Assembly: GCA_013397455.1 (NCBI GenBank)
Contig: VYZB01000135.1
Span: forward strand, 502,867 to 566,866
Source: Crotophaga sulcirostris
Taxonomy: Eukaryota > Chordata > Aves > Cuculiformes > Crotophagidae
Direction: 5' to 3'
Length of the DNA: 64,000 nt
The stretch's first letter is position 1. Each line of letters starts with the position of its first letter. The notes below the pieces were generated by a model. It searched no databases. It was not told the origin of the DNA and was given only the letters and a program-made list of their open reading frames with translations. Made by a program: the position numbers and the translations under genes. Shown here one piece after another: positions 37,401 to 49,226 of the stretch.

Positions 37401-39341
37401 TAATTCTCTTTAGTGAAGTTATTGATGACACTTCAGAAAAGAATGCAGAAATCACTATACCTGAAAATATTTCAAGAGTATCCACACTTAATTAGCCGGC
37501 CATCCTGTGAAGACTTGTGCATGCTTTTTACACACATGAATAAAATTAAGAATGCATTTAAGTCTTCAAAGAATTGCTTTGTACTTTCATTTGCAAGTGG
37601 TATTAAAAGAAAATATAGAACACATTAACTGAAGAACTGAAGATGCTTTTAATTACTCTTTTGAAAATGGTTATTTTGCATATAATGAGAAGTTCCTGAA
37701 ATTCTAGTCACCGTGCATCAGCAACAAACTGGGGCTTGCTTATGAGCCACAGTTCTGTTGATACCAGGTACTCCTTACAGGAGCTCAGTTTCATAAGTCA
37801 AAATAAAATAAATGAAATGAGCACTCAAACATCCTTGAGGCAGTAAGAAACAAACCATGCTTTCGTACGGAAGCATTTCTTAGTAAGGAAACAAATAAAT
37901 AATAGATGAAGTTCTAAAACCTCAACTTCTGGACTGAATATTGCTTTTCAGTGAAGAGACTCTTGTACATAATTTAATTGATTCATAGCTGAGCGTGAGG
38001 CAAGTTTGGAGCTAAATGAACACCTTGATCATCCCCAAATTTTGCAAAGTCAACATCCAGCTGAGATCATTATGATCACTTCTATTTCCACGCACTTGTC
38101 TGAGAGGATGTTTGGATACCTGAATGTGGTCATTTGGGCCTATCTTTAATCTGAAATTCATATAAATTTTCCTGGTATGAAATTCTTTAAACAGTCCTCA
38201 AGCCCGCCAGGTATCATGGCATGTCAGATCTTCATTCATGTAAATTACATTCAATGTCATCTCTTCATTAATGTAAACTGCAACATTCTTTAATAGCAGT
38301 GACTTTAATGTTCATACCTGTCTGTGCAATATTTTGCTGGACAAACTTCACTTCTCTCAGTAACAGAAAGGAAGGAGATTGCTCCCTCCATGCAGATCAT
38401 GATTTTTAGTGCTGATGTTCATTGTTCACTTTGAGCCTGAATAGGTGATTTCTTCTTTGTTCTCTGCATTGTACTGTAATACAGTTCCTAGTAATAAGGG
38501 AAGGAAACATCAGAGAGCGGCTTTCTCACTTATTAGTATCATTCCTGTGACTCAAGGCTGCGTAAGAGTGGACTGATTGTGTGAGGCACATGCTGGAGAC
38601 ATCAGGCTGTTGGATCTTGTTTTCAGTGCTTGCCTAGATGGGGTGAGACTAACTCAGGCTGGTTCTCCTTGGTAGTACAGAGAAATACTGTGCCACATCA
38701 GAAGGAAGGAGGTTTACCTTTGAAGCAAATAATCCTTAACATACAAGCGGTGTTGGAAATAAGTTTTAGGTTTCTCTATGTGCTGTGAGATGATGAACGT
38801 TCGTAGTGCAGTATCTAGAGTGCCTCTTCTGTCTCAGAAAGACCAACTCCTTGTGCATTTATGGTTTTCAGGATACTTTGCTCCATCTTAAAATTCAGCC
38901 AGGCATCCCAACTAGGGCACAATCAACTCACTAACCACTTATGGCCTCTTCCTTCATTTAATATATGTCCAGTCAACAAAAGAATAAAATATGGGGTGGG
39001 TTGTGGGGGTGAGGAAAGCCAGTGTTCTCCCTAGAAAGAGCATAGGTGATCTAAATGCAAATTCTCACCCACACTGAGGTGCCAGACTCAATCCATCTCT
39101 GTACACAAAGAAAGGGCAACACTTCTAAAAATGGCAATGCTTCTCCATAAGCACCAACTACAGACAAGTTCATCCTTGTTTAATAAATGTCCATTTGCAA
39201 TGACTGAGGTGCCAAGTTGAAGAATGGATACATTATGCAAGTCAACGTATCTTTTCCCACCCCACTGCCCTTGCTTTCCTATCACGCTTGCTAAATGTAC
39301 GCTAATCTTCCTCTTGTCTTGTGTTCTCACTTTTCTTGCAG
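31490..39341 (+). other. FBLN1: Intron 14 (C form; first part of the D-form intron)
   Basis: About 7.9 kb to the C exon. It contains a purine-rich stretch on the + strand (about 35120-35700) that leaves a long but unconvincing minus-strand frame. No mobile element or exon was recognised. It ends in the acceptor cacttttcttgcag. Confidence 0.8.
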
Positions 39342-39696
39342 TCGCTGTGAGCGCTTGCCTTGTAATGAAAATAAGGAGTGCCAGAGCCTGCCTCTGAGAA
39401 TAACCTACTATCACCTCTCTTTTCCTACCAACATTCAAGTACCCACCGACATTTTCCGCATGGGCCCTTCCAATGCTGTCCCTGGGGATAAAATTCTGCT
39501 GTCCATCATCAGCGGGAACCAGGAGGGTTTTTTCACAACCAAAAAAGTGAACAACCACAGTGGCATTGTGGTCATGCAGCGGCAAATCACAGAGCCCAAA
39601 GATCTTCTTCTGACAATTCAAATGCAACTTTCCCGCCATGGAACTGTCAACACATTTGTTGCCAAACTTTTTATCTTTGTCTCTGCACAGCTTTGA
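39342..39696 (+). CDS. FBLN1: FBLN1 exon 15: fibulin-1C-specific C-terminal exon
   Basis: The exon starts after ttcttgcag; the first base completes the Thr codon of exon 14. The coding part ends at TGA 39694-39696. It encodes RCERLPCNENKEC, then LPLRITYYHLSFPTNIQ, FRMGPSNAVPGD, EGFFTTKKV and finally FVAKLFIFVSAQL. These blocks match the human fibulin-1C fibulin-type module closely; the human protein ends VSAEL. This module is known to mediate matrix interactions, and the C and D forms differ in binding (for example to nidogen). The C form would have about 658 residues after exon 1. A 183-residue minus-strand frame over the same bases is a shadow. Confidence 0.97.
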
Positions 39697-39755
39697 TCTC
39701 TAACTTACAGGCATCATTGGCTACTTTTTCTCTTAGCTTTTATTTTCCTGATTTT

Positions 39756-39761
39756 AATAAA
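39756..39761 (+). promoter_or_regulatory. FBLN1: Polyadenylation signal of the fibulin-1C transcript
   Basis: AATAAA lies 60 bases after the exon 15 stop codon, followed by a T-rich stretch (agttttagttcatctgttgc). This gives exon 15 a very short 3' UTR of about 80-100 bases and makes it a self-contained alternative last exon. The cleavage point was not determined. Confidence 0.85.
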
Positions 39762-40447
39762 GTTTTAGTTCATCTGTTGCATGCTGCATTTGCATTTTAT
39801 TTGCCATCATTATTACAGTTCTCCACTTTCCCCTATCACTGAGCGTCTCAATTTGGGGAGATTCTTATGTGTACTCTGCATTACAAAAAAACCTGAAATT
39901 GTTGTCCAAGAGCTTACTACCTAAATATACCGAGGACTGAAAACTATTAATTTACTTCATACAGTAGTGGTTTTGGTCTCACTTAATGATACACAACTGC
40001 GTACGTTTAGGTCTAAATTTTCAAAAGAAAATAAGTACATAATTTGAGCGGTCTCAACTGAGACGTTTTTAGAGGGCTTCATCACTATACAAATACCATA
40101 CCTTTTCTGAAAGTCTATTAAAAGGGCATAACTTAGGCCCTTAGGACCTCGGAGGGGTCCCAGCACACAAGTTACTGAAAGTGTGGAGCCAGATTCTCAA
40201 GCTGAGCTAGTTATTATTGCTCCATTGTAGCCAGTGAGCTTGTGCTTTCCACCAGGTACAGATCCCAGCTGTAACTTGTAAGAATGATGCAAAAGAGATA
40301 TCCTTTAAAGAACATATATTTTAGAGATTTTTCATCTTCCTTTCTGTGGAATTCCCACTGACTTGAAAAACCAATTAAGGGAAGACAGCAATAAACTTCC
40401 TAACAGCATTCAGCTAGTAGAAGTGGAGTTGTTTCTATTTCACAGGC

Positions 40448-40465
40448 TATATATATATATATATT
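40448..40465. repeat. (TA)9 microsatellite
   Basis: Perfect TA dinucleotide run of about 18 bases. Confidence 0.9.
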
Positions 40466-43400
40466 CTCAGGTGTGTCTACAGGAACATTTGAAAAAGATA
40501 TTTAATTGGTCTTGTAACTTTTTTGTCTCTCCAACTTTCATATCAAAGCTGATACATTTTTAACTGTAAAGACTTTACCCACCACCACCAAAAAAACCCC
40601 AAACAAACCCTAGCAGCCCTGAAAGGTCAACCAGATTTCCTATTATCTTTCTTCCTTTATCTCTACAACTTCCTTTATTTCTATGCAATCAAGAACAATA
40701 TAGACAATGCAACTGGAATTTATTTGGAATTCTTTTTTTTTGTGAGCTGGAAAAGGATTTTACTCTACAGTCCTTGTATTGTTAAATACTAGAAGCGCAG
40801 TCACAGATGTATGATCTAAAAAATTAATGTTCTTTACACCGTCCTCGGCTCAGATATCTCTGGTGCCCATAGGCAGAGTAGTCAGTCCATAGATGAATGG
40901 GGAGCAATCCATGTGAATGCACATGTTAAAAAATGCTTCACTATGTAAATACAGACAGCACAAGCAAGGTACAGCGTTAGAAACTAGGAGCCTTCTAAAC
41001 CAAGATCACAAGCCTTAATCACCTGAATACAAGAAATTACTCTATTAGCTGTAAGCTGTGGGCTCTCAGGCTCATCATCAGCCAAGGACTAGACTGGGGT
41101 ATGATCGCAGCACTCTGCCAAAGTATTACATGTTCCCTAAGGCAGAGTTTATCCCAGCTGGCTGACAGGAGTTCAAGTCTCATGAGGAATGCCAATGTTT
41201 AATAAGCCTGTTGACACATACTTATAAAGCTGCCAGAAGTTGCCAGTGGGGATAAGAGTCCTAGCTTTAAATATTGAAAGCACAAGCCCACACTACTGGA
41301 GCTAATGGGGTTTCTTACTGCCACAGAAGATGCTTGTGTATAAATGCCTTCTGGCTACCAGTTCATTATGAGGCCATAATTAAGTAGGATAAAGATTCAA
41401 AAATAAACTGCATTTTTGCAAGCATTAATATATATTTGTTTGGCAGGAAAAGAAGGGAGGGTGAGAATTTGACTCTCAGTGTTGTAAAATGCTACCATAT
41501 TAATTGCGTTCAGCAAGCAATTAAAGAACATGGAGCTTGGATTCTCCGTGCTACAGAGATTAATGCTGCAGCATAGCTAGAACTTTCAAGAACATGTATA
41601 ATTATGTAGCACCATTTATGTGCATGATGCCAAACATAAATGAAATCAAGTCTCCTGGTCCAAAGAGCTTACTAATTGAATCCAACAGAGAATATGGAAA
41701 GGAATGACACCAGGACCCAAGAAGAAAGAAAGAAAGAATTATATTCAGGAAAGGATTATTTGCAAAGCAATCAGAGCAACTAAGCTGTTTCTTAACTTTT
41801 TTCTCTTTTAAATGAAAAAGGCCTAGAGGAGGACGCAACTCGAAAGCTGCAATTTTTTGTAGAGAAGGAAAACCTGAAGGAAAGATTTGAATAAAAAAGA
41901 TTTTCACACTTAGGAAAAAACTTTTGTCAGTCACAGTCCTCACTATAGGAGGACATGAGCAAGATGGAAAACGTCAGATAATCAGAAGATCAAATGCAAA
42001 GATGATGTGTAAGGATAAAATTAAAGTGTTTTGAGATCAGAGCATATCAATAATAGTCAATATCAGAATTTGAAATAGACACTAGTTGTCAAAGAAATTA
42101 TTGCAGAAGATGTCTAAAGACGTGCCGTTGAAGGAATGAGAGAATAAAGTGTTACCTACTGTACTTTGGATATGCTGAAGCAATTAGGAATATCAAAAGA
42201 AAGGAAGTCAAAGAATGAGCATTTAGGCAGGGGAAAATGAAAGCAAAAACTCAATTTTAGCAGTGTGGACAGAGCATGCAAAAACCCCAAGTTTTGGCAT
42301 TTGGAAGAGGAGAAAAAAATGGTGCAAATAGGGCTGACACAAACAATCTGTCACGTGTATGGTTACAAACTGGATGGATCTAGAAACTACTTTTAGTTAG
42401 GAACTAATACAAATCGCTTGTGATCACTGTGATCCTCCATTTCTGTATGCAGAATACCTAATTCATGTCAGAATGCTTTACTCCGATGAATCAGAAGTGC
42501 GATTTATGAATGTAAGTCTTACTTAGGACTCATCTTAAACAAATTTATGGCTTTGTTGGATGAGAATTTCAGAAATGTTTGTATTTGCCAAGTTTTGTTT
42601 CAGTTGAAGTCAAGAGTAAAGCTCCCTTTTCTTCCTAGGAAGGAGCAAAGGCAGACAAATATGGAATGCTTCAGACACTGCCATCACAACATTTTTGCAT
42701 AGAAATTCTGTTGTATAAATACAGATATGAAAATTTAGGATGCTGTATGTATTTTACCAGTGCTCATTAGTAATAACGTCCCCAAATGAGTTACGTAAGC
42801 TACTGTTCATTAGTGTCCCTAAAGCCATTAGGTGATGCGCTACTTACTATTTATGTGTTATATAACGCAAAGAAAAATACTTTTAAAGGGCTTTTTTCAG
42901 CATTGTAGACACATTGTTGGAAGTAAAACCAGTCTGACTTTGCTGTTGTGACCCTAGTTCAACAGGATCCTGATGAAAGATGCAGTGTTTGTTTGCATGG
43001 CTGTATAGGTGTGAATATCTCCTAAACTCCTCTATTTTCAGTAAGACAAAAAAAAAAAAAAGAGGGAAAGAGGGAAAGGCACACAAATCATGTACATTTT
43101 GCCTCAATTCTATTTGTTTTAAATTAGACTATTGTGCACTGGAACTAGACTATGTAATTTAGCTGATCCTTATTTTACAGAAATGAGATTTACCTAGCTG
43201 GAAGTCCTTTCTTAATTTAGCAGCTGAGTTTTAAAATAAGGGGATGGAATCTGTTACCATAGGTCATATGGACTATTATGTCCATATATCCATAATCAAT
43301 TTGTTCTAAAAACCAGCATGAGGCATTTCAGCAGAAAGGCCTATTCTGATCCCTGTGAGATGTCTAGGAAATGATGAAATTTTGTACCCAGATAATGGTG

Positions 43401-43850
43401 CAAAGTAAAAGGTCTCTCCTGGCCTGTATCTTCTGGGCAAAACATCAACTACCGGGAGAGAATAACAAGCCAGACTCAGCTGGTGTAAATGAACCCAGCT
43501 TCATTGCCTTCCCGTGGACTAAGCCAGTTCACATCTGTTGAAGCATGATTTTCTTAATGTTGATTCATGTTTTCTCTTTTATCTTTATTTTAGCTTCATA
43601 CAATATAAGTGTGTTTGGCTTTGTTTTCTTTGATGAGCAAATATGGGTAGCATATAATAAATTACTGATGTATTTACTATTAATAGAGCCATAAAGTCCC
43701 TTTGAACATCTGAAAAAAAGTTGCCTTGTAGGTGTGGATTTGGGTAACACATTTTGAAAAGAGCAAGAACCATTTGTTTCTAGAGGCATCTGACAAACTA
43801 AAGCTTCAATTTTTGTTTCCCTTTTACTCACTAAATTTTTCTTTCTTTTA

Positions 43851-43920
43851 NNNNNNNNNNNNNNNNNNNNNNNNNNNNNNNNNNNNNNNNNNNNNNNNNN
43901 NNNNNNNNNNNNNNNNNNNN
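43851..43920. other. Assembly gap (70 N)
   Basis: Seventy consecutive N between a pyrimidine-rich sequence ending tttctttctttta and unique sequence beginning atgggcaggtc. It lies within the D-form intron, about 850 bases upstream of exon 16. The real length and content are unknown. Confidence 0.99.
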
Positions 43921-44767
43921 ATGGGCAGGTCAAAGTTGAGATCATTTGTGGGGCTTAGTCACATTGAAAGTCCCAGCATAGCCCTTTCATCTCTCAGGAA
44001 CACAGACTGGGTATTGTGTGAAGTTCTTGAACTGTAAGTGACTTTAAATTCACTCTAGTGGACAAGGGTGAGAAGAAGTCATTTAACTTTTAATGGACTT
44101 TCAAGGACGAATGAACAGCTGGTTGAGATGGAATATGAAATGACCCTTACCATTTCCCCAAACTGAGAATTCAATCTTTGAGGTCTTAAATAATGTGGTT
44201 ACCTTTTTTCCTCCTCCAGTTTCCATTCCTTTCTGTTTTCTCAGTTTCGATGGAAAGGGGAATGTGAAAAAAAAAGCTGAAGAGAGGCTTTTCTGGCTCT
44301 CACTGCACTGAAAATCTGACCCTACAGATATTTCCTGCTGGATTTCCAGAATGGAAACAATCATTTCTGCTTTATATGACTGATATCACATGGAGTACAA
44401 AAAGGCTTGTGCAAGTAACTGTAATTCCACTGAAACTGGTGAAGCCACATTACAGCTGGGGATCTGGGCCTAGTTGTTTGGTTCTGTTTCTACTTGGGAA
44501 GTGACTTTACCTGGCATTTTATGCACTATAGTTCTCCTTATTCTTGCACACTTGGCTTGAAGAACTGGTTTTGAGGGGAGTTTGACTGCAACTCTTAGCC
44601 AAGCCAACTTTTTCAGTGGTCCAGCAGTTCTGATGATCTGCATTAGTCTTAAGTTTTTGAGATCAAGAATGAACACGTATCAATTAGAGTTTCTAGCTCC
44701 CCAGATTGCAAAACACCAAGAAATTAATTTTCAGGATACATATGCATCTTTCTTTCATTTCTCTTAG

Positions 44768-44910
44768 TGTCAGACTTGAAAAGACAGATACTATCCGTTG
44801 CATTAAGTCTTGTCGACCAAATGATGTCATCTGTGTGTTGGATCCAGTCCACACAATTTCCCACACTGTCATTTCACTGCCCACGTTCAGAGAATTTACA
44901 AGACCTGAAG
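44768..44910 (+). CDS. FBLN1: FBLN1 exon 16: first fibulin-1D-specific exon
   Basis: The exon lies between ttctcttag and gtaagt (143 bases; phase 2 to phase 1). After the shared Thr it encodes [37 protein letters not shown] and [10 protein letters not shown]. Human fibulin-1D has [19 protein letters not shown] and [20 protein letters not shown], nearly the same. Three cysteines open the module, as in the C exon. The acceptor phase equals that of exon 15, so the two are interchangeable after exon 14. Confidence 0.97.
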
Positions 44911-46917
44911 GTAAGTGGTTTGTTCCTTGTTCCGTTTAATAGACTACAACATATAAAACCTCTACCGGAAATCCTTGCCTAAAGCCAGACTAGCTACCGG
45001 TGCAGTAAAATGTTTGCACAGCTCCAAATTATAGTGTACTAGTCATTTAATTAAAACCTTCGATATCCATGAGTTTTAATTTTATAGGGCAAAGAAAGTC
45101 ATTCCGAGCTCTAACTCATACTGCTTCCCAGTCCAAGGAAATACTGAGTCTAAATTCCCATCTACCATGTTTAGTCACATAATAGCTATGTTCCCCCTTG
45201 ATTTTTTTCTTTCCTTTTTTGCCAATTTTGTCATAGGAAGGAAATGCTCATTATATTTGTCTCATCTGTTTATGGTCTGTTACTCACTATTGACAGGTGG
45301 CTTGTTCCAAGAATATGGCCTTTATCTACATGCATTAATCACAAAATGCGTTCTAATTGCCATACTATCTAGTACTGTGATTTGCTGATTTTTGGCCCAT
45401 TAAAAAAAAAAAAGTGTTGTTTTTTAGAATATAGACTAAAGGAAGGGAGATTCCAAGGACTGACCAGAAAACCTTTAAGGTGAGATTTTCAAAAAGCAGC
45501 CAAGTGAGTGGATGAGTCAAGTTATCCAAAGGACGATTTTCAGCCTCAGATAATGCACTCTGATGGGCACTCATGTATTTCTTTTGTTTGTTCAGCCTCT
45601 ACAGTACCAACAACCTTTTAAGTGCTTCAGTTTCATAAAGATCACGCTTGCTTTGCTTAGTTCACAAGAACTGTTGGTTCTTGAACTTACAGACCAAGAG
45701 TCAGTTTTTCCTCCTTGGCATTTGTACTCATTTTCTGGCAGCTTCACTGTGGATTTGCCTGCACATCCATAGATGTGATGACCACCTCCAGCCCTGCTTC
45801 TCTGTAGGATGAGCCACTTAGCAACTTTACTGTGTGGCACTGACACAGAGAGAAGAAGGAGACGGAGAAAAGGAAGATTATTTTGGAGGGGTTTTTAAAG
45901 ACCTTAAATCTGTGTTTCTGATGTATCCAGAGTCTCAGCCTTGCTATCTCAGAAAGTTGTCCTAAATAAAAGCTAAAGCTGATTCTTCACTTCTGTACCA
46001 GGCAGAAGGAGTAGGGCAAGAGAATTCCCAGTCCTTGTTCATATAGGAACAATTTAGCCACAAATAACTTAGCTGCAGAGAGCTGCTATAGATTGTGTCA
46101 GGCCTGTTTCAGGCCTTGGCTGGCCCTACTTCACAGGGGGTGGAGGAATGCCCTATAGCCACTTCTACTCCCATACACACCCCTTCAGTTTCACCAGGTG
46201 TACTGGCAGCAGAGCTAAGGACTTGGCCCAGGATCCTTCCCAAACCTCATTAGTCCATCCTCACGAGTTAATAAAAAGAGATGAGACCTAGCAATCTGAA
46301 ACTACTACTGAAGCCCAGAAGATGTTCCTATACTGTAACTCACTGCATAGGCTTGGGTGAATTCTTACAGCCACATGGTTTGGTTTCATCTAGAGCAAAG
46401 ATACTAATGAGAATAATACTACTTACCTCCCTCACAAAGGAATTGAAAAATATCATCTTTTTTTTGTTTTAAACCTAACCCCCTCCTCCAGTACTCAAAA
46501 GGACTCTAAATTTGTAATGGCAATCCTTTGTCTAACTCCCTAAGAGAATCAGGGTTCAGGGATTTATCTGTTTGGTCTCCTCCAACTGCTCATCCTGTGG
46601 ATCCTTAGTGTTGTCCTTTTTGGGTACATGTTGGAAACCTAACTGGTTTCTAAGAGTAGTCTTTCTGGACTATAAAGTAGTATTGTTTTGGCTTCAGGGC
46701 TTCTTGGATGGTGCAGGAGGAGAAAACAAATGTATCACCTGAATCCTCCCTTCCCCCAGATCTTCTTTCATTCTTTCCATTTTAAAGGACAAACTGGGAG
46801 TGGTGGGGGAGGGAGGTGTCCTCCACCAACTTTGAGGACAAGTCATTTGGGATCAAATTCTATCAGTGATGTTTTCAAATACTTCTCAGAACATTCTGTG
46901 ATGCTCTTTATTTGCAG
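44911..46917 (+). other. FBLN1: Intron 16
   Basis: About 2 kb with no exon or mobile element recognised. It ends in ctctttatttgcag. Confidence 0.85.
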
Positions 46918-47049
46918 AGATTATTTTTCTTCGTGCCATCACACCTACATATCCGGCCAACCAGGCAGATATCATATTTGACATAACAGAAGGAAATTTA
47001 AGAGATTCCTTTGATATCATCAAGCGTTACATGGACGGTATGACAGTGG
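46918..47049 (+). CDS. FBLN1: FBLN1 exon 17: second fibulin-1D-specific exon
   Basis: The exon lies between tttgcag and gtgagt (132 bases; phase 1 to 1). It encodes [36 protein letters not shown] and [30 protein letters not shown] is the same as in human fibulin-1D. There is no stop; the frame needs one more exon, which in the human protein adds about 45 residues and the stop. The exon is not visible among the long open frames and was found from the protein match and splice sites. Confidence 0.97.
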
Positions 47050-48752
47050 GTGAGTAGAGTGTTTTCTGTTTACTTTCTTCTCTCAATAATATTGTAGAAC
47101 AAGGTCAAGGAAATTCAGTAATTAATCCCCACCTCGACTTTCAAGCCTATGTTGATTTAATATTCTCCAGTCCAATATGGGTAATTTCAACTAATATCAC
47201 AGATAATTTTTTATTCAAAATACCAGAGGTCTAAACTTTAATTTGAGAATCATTTTAACTTTTTTCAGAACTGGCTCTAATTACAAATGCAAATGGCTTA
47301 CCTTTAAAATGATGAGGTTTACCCTTTATAATCAAACCAAATATAAAATATGTGGTATGTCAGCAAAGAGACTGTAAATTTAATTAACTGCTCTTTCTTG
47401 TTTAAACAGCATTGCACCATTTTTTTGGGATAATAATCCAATTTTTAAAGCAGGACTGAATTTACTGAAACTGTTAACTGTGTTTTAATATTTAATGACA
47501 AGTTGGTTCAGCTTTAAATAAATACTTCTGGTGAGGGTAAAAGGGATCTGTCAAATGCTGTGGTTTAGAAGAAACTTCAGAATGGAGCATGCACATTTGA
47601 TTTACAGTCTCAGCTTGGCAGGGTGGACACATGGCAGGAGGTATACCTGTGTATATGGTCATTTGCTAGACCTGCAGGGGGATATAATGCATACTGTATC
47701 CAGTAGGTAATGTGTATAGTGTATCTAGTATACATACATATGTACAGATAGGTATTTCCAGTGTTTACTGTAGCCTGGCTCTCACTCTGGGACCCAACAT
47801 ACCTAGGAGTAGTTGTCAAATTATGTGACAGTTGCAGAGCTTGAGCAGGTCCTAGCTGATGTGCTGCTCTGCCCAATGTGAGTTGCTAGTGTGGTGGCAG
47901 GAGAATACGCTGTGATCTTCAGAGAGTGAATATGCCAGGTAAAAGGTAATATTTGATAGCTCTTTATTAATTAATTTATTTATTAATTTATCAATTCCTT
48001 TAGGAAAATAAAGGACTACTGTTCCCAGTGAACATCTGTGTTTCAGAATGTGCATGTGTGGGTTCTGCTCAAGTTTATACATGTGCTTCTGGGCTTTCCA
48101 GCAGGACTTGTCTGGATGAAAAGCAAAATCGTTGCTGTGCTTCTTCCATACTGTTTTTTGAAAAAGTCATATTTAGCATGATCTGAAGGTGGCACTGTTG
48201 CATTTCAGAAGCATGATAGTACAGAATCAGCTGGGCAAAGGTTTTATGAACTGTAGATAAAAATCATAAGTCATTAGGTTTATATTTCTTTCTTTATCAA
48301 ATAGAAGTATACATGTGAATGCTGAGAAAGGCAGAGTCTTTTAAAGCACAATGATAAGATTACAGATTTCAGGTATTGGGTTGATTCTTTAGAAGAGCAT
48401 AAATGTTATCAGATCCCACAGTAGTTACAGTAGTTTGCTTTTCATGCTGTGTGCTTCTTTCTGTCTGAAATAAGAAAGAAGGATGTGTTTAAAAGTTTGA
48501 CTGGCCAAGGTATTCGCCTGAGGGAAGTATTTCCATTCTGAATAATAGGACTGCATGTCAATGGTATTTTACTTAGTAAACTGGATATCTGTCTCACAAC
48601 GTTAGGAGAGAAAGCATGTTCTTATACACCAGGCTGAAATGATATGATATATGCCTAAGTACATTCCCAGCTCTGCAAAAGAATTGGACAACTCTTTCTT
48701 CACCTCAGTTCCCCCATGTACAACATGGAGATGATAAAACATGCCTGCTACT

Positions 48753-48804
48753 GTCTTAATTAATTCTTGTATGTGAGAGTCTTAATTAATTCCTCTATGT
48801 AAAA
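48753..48804. repeat. 26-base imperfect tandem duplication
   Basis: Two adjacent copies beginning gtcttaattaatt, spaced 26 bases apart (48753 and 48779) and differing in the second half (cttgtatgtgaga versus cctctatgtaaaa). Confidence 0.8.
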
Positions 48805-49170
48805 GTACTTTGAGATTAATGGATGGAAGCTGCAAAGTAAACTGCCTGCAGCAGAATTGGAAAAGGAAAAACAAAACAAAACTCCAGCTGATATTACCTG
48901 CAGGGGCAGAGGTTGAGGACAGCATGTTGTATGTGTGAAATTAGGATTGCAAATAATTCTGCCAGCAGCGGTTCAGCTACTCTCATCATAATATAAATTT
49001 TCTTGTTATTAATAATTAGAATGTTAGATGTTCCCATAAAAGTGCTGGGAAGTTTACAAGACAAATAAATAAGATGGGATCCTAGTTCACAAAATGCGTC
49101 CTTCTTGTAAAGAAAGGGGAAGGGCTGTATAAGAGTGGAAAAAGACAAAGGGCATAGACGATATCCAAAA

Positions 49171-49226
49171 GATTTTTTGGTTATCAAAAGGATTTTTTGG
49201 TTATCAAAACGATTTCTTGGTTATCT
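49171..49226. repeat. 20-base tandem repeat, about 2.8 copies
   Basis: The unit gattttttggttatcaaaag occurs at 49171 and 49191 with one change, and a third partial copy at 49211 has one T-to-C change. Near-identical copies suggest a recent local expansion. Confidence 0.93.

Larger units (their letters stand above)
39762..44767 (+). other. FBLN1: Intronic region between the C exon and the first D exon
   Basis: About 5 kb that is intron in the D transcript and flanks the C polyadenylation site. It holds a TA repeat (40448-40465), an AAAG-rich patch near 41725 and a 70-base N gap. No exon was recognised. Confidence 0.8.

Noticed and set aside
39088..39639. 183-residue open frame on the minus strand
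   Set aside because: It overlaps exon 15, whose + strand frame matches the fibulin-1C terminus. It is a shadow of a real exon.
2617..47049. Fibulin-2 as the identity of the gene
   Set aside because: Fibulin-2 has a long extra N-terminal region and lacks the C/D alternative ends. EGF8 ([14 protein letters not shown]) and both C-termini match fibulin-1.
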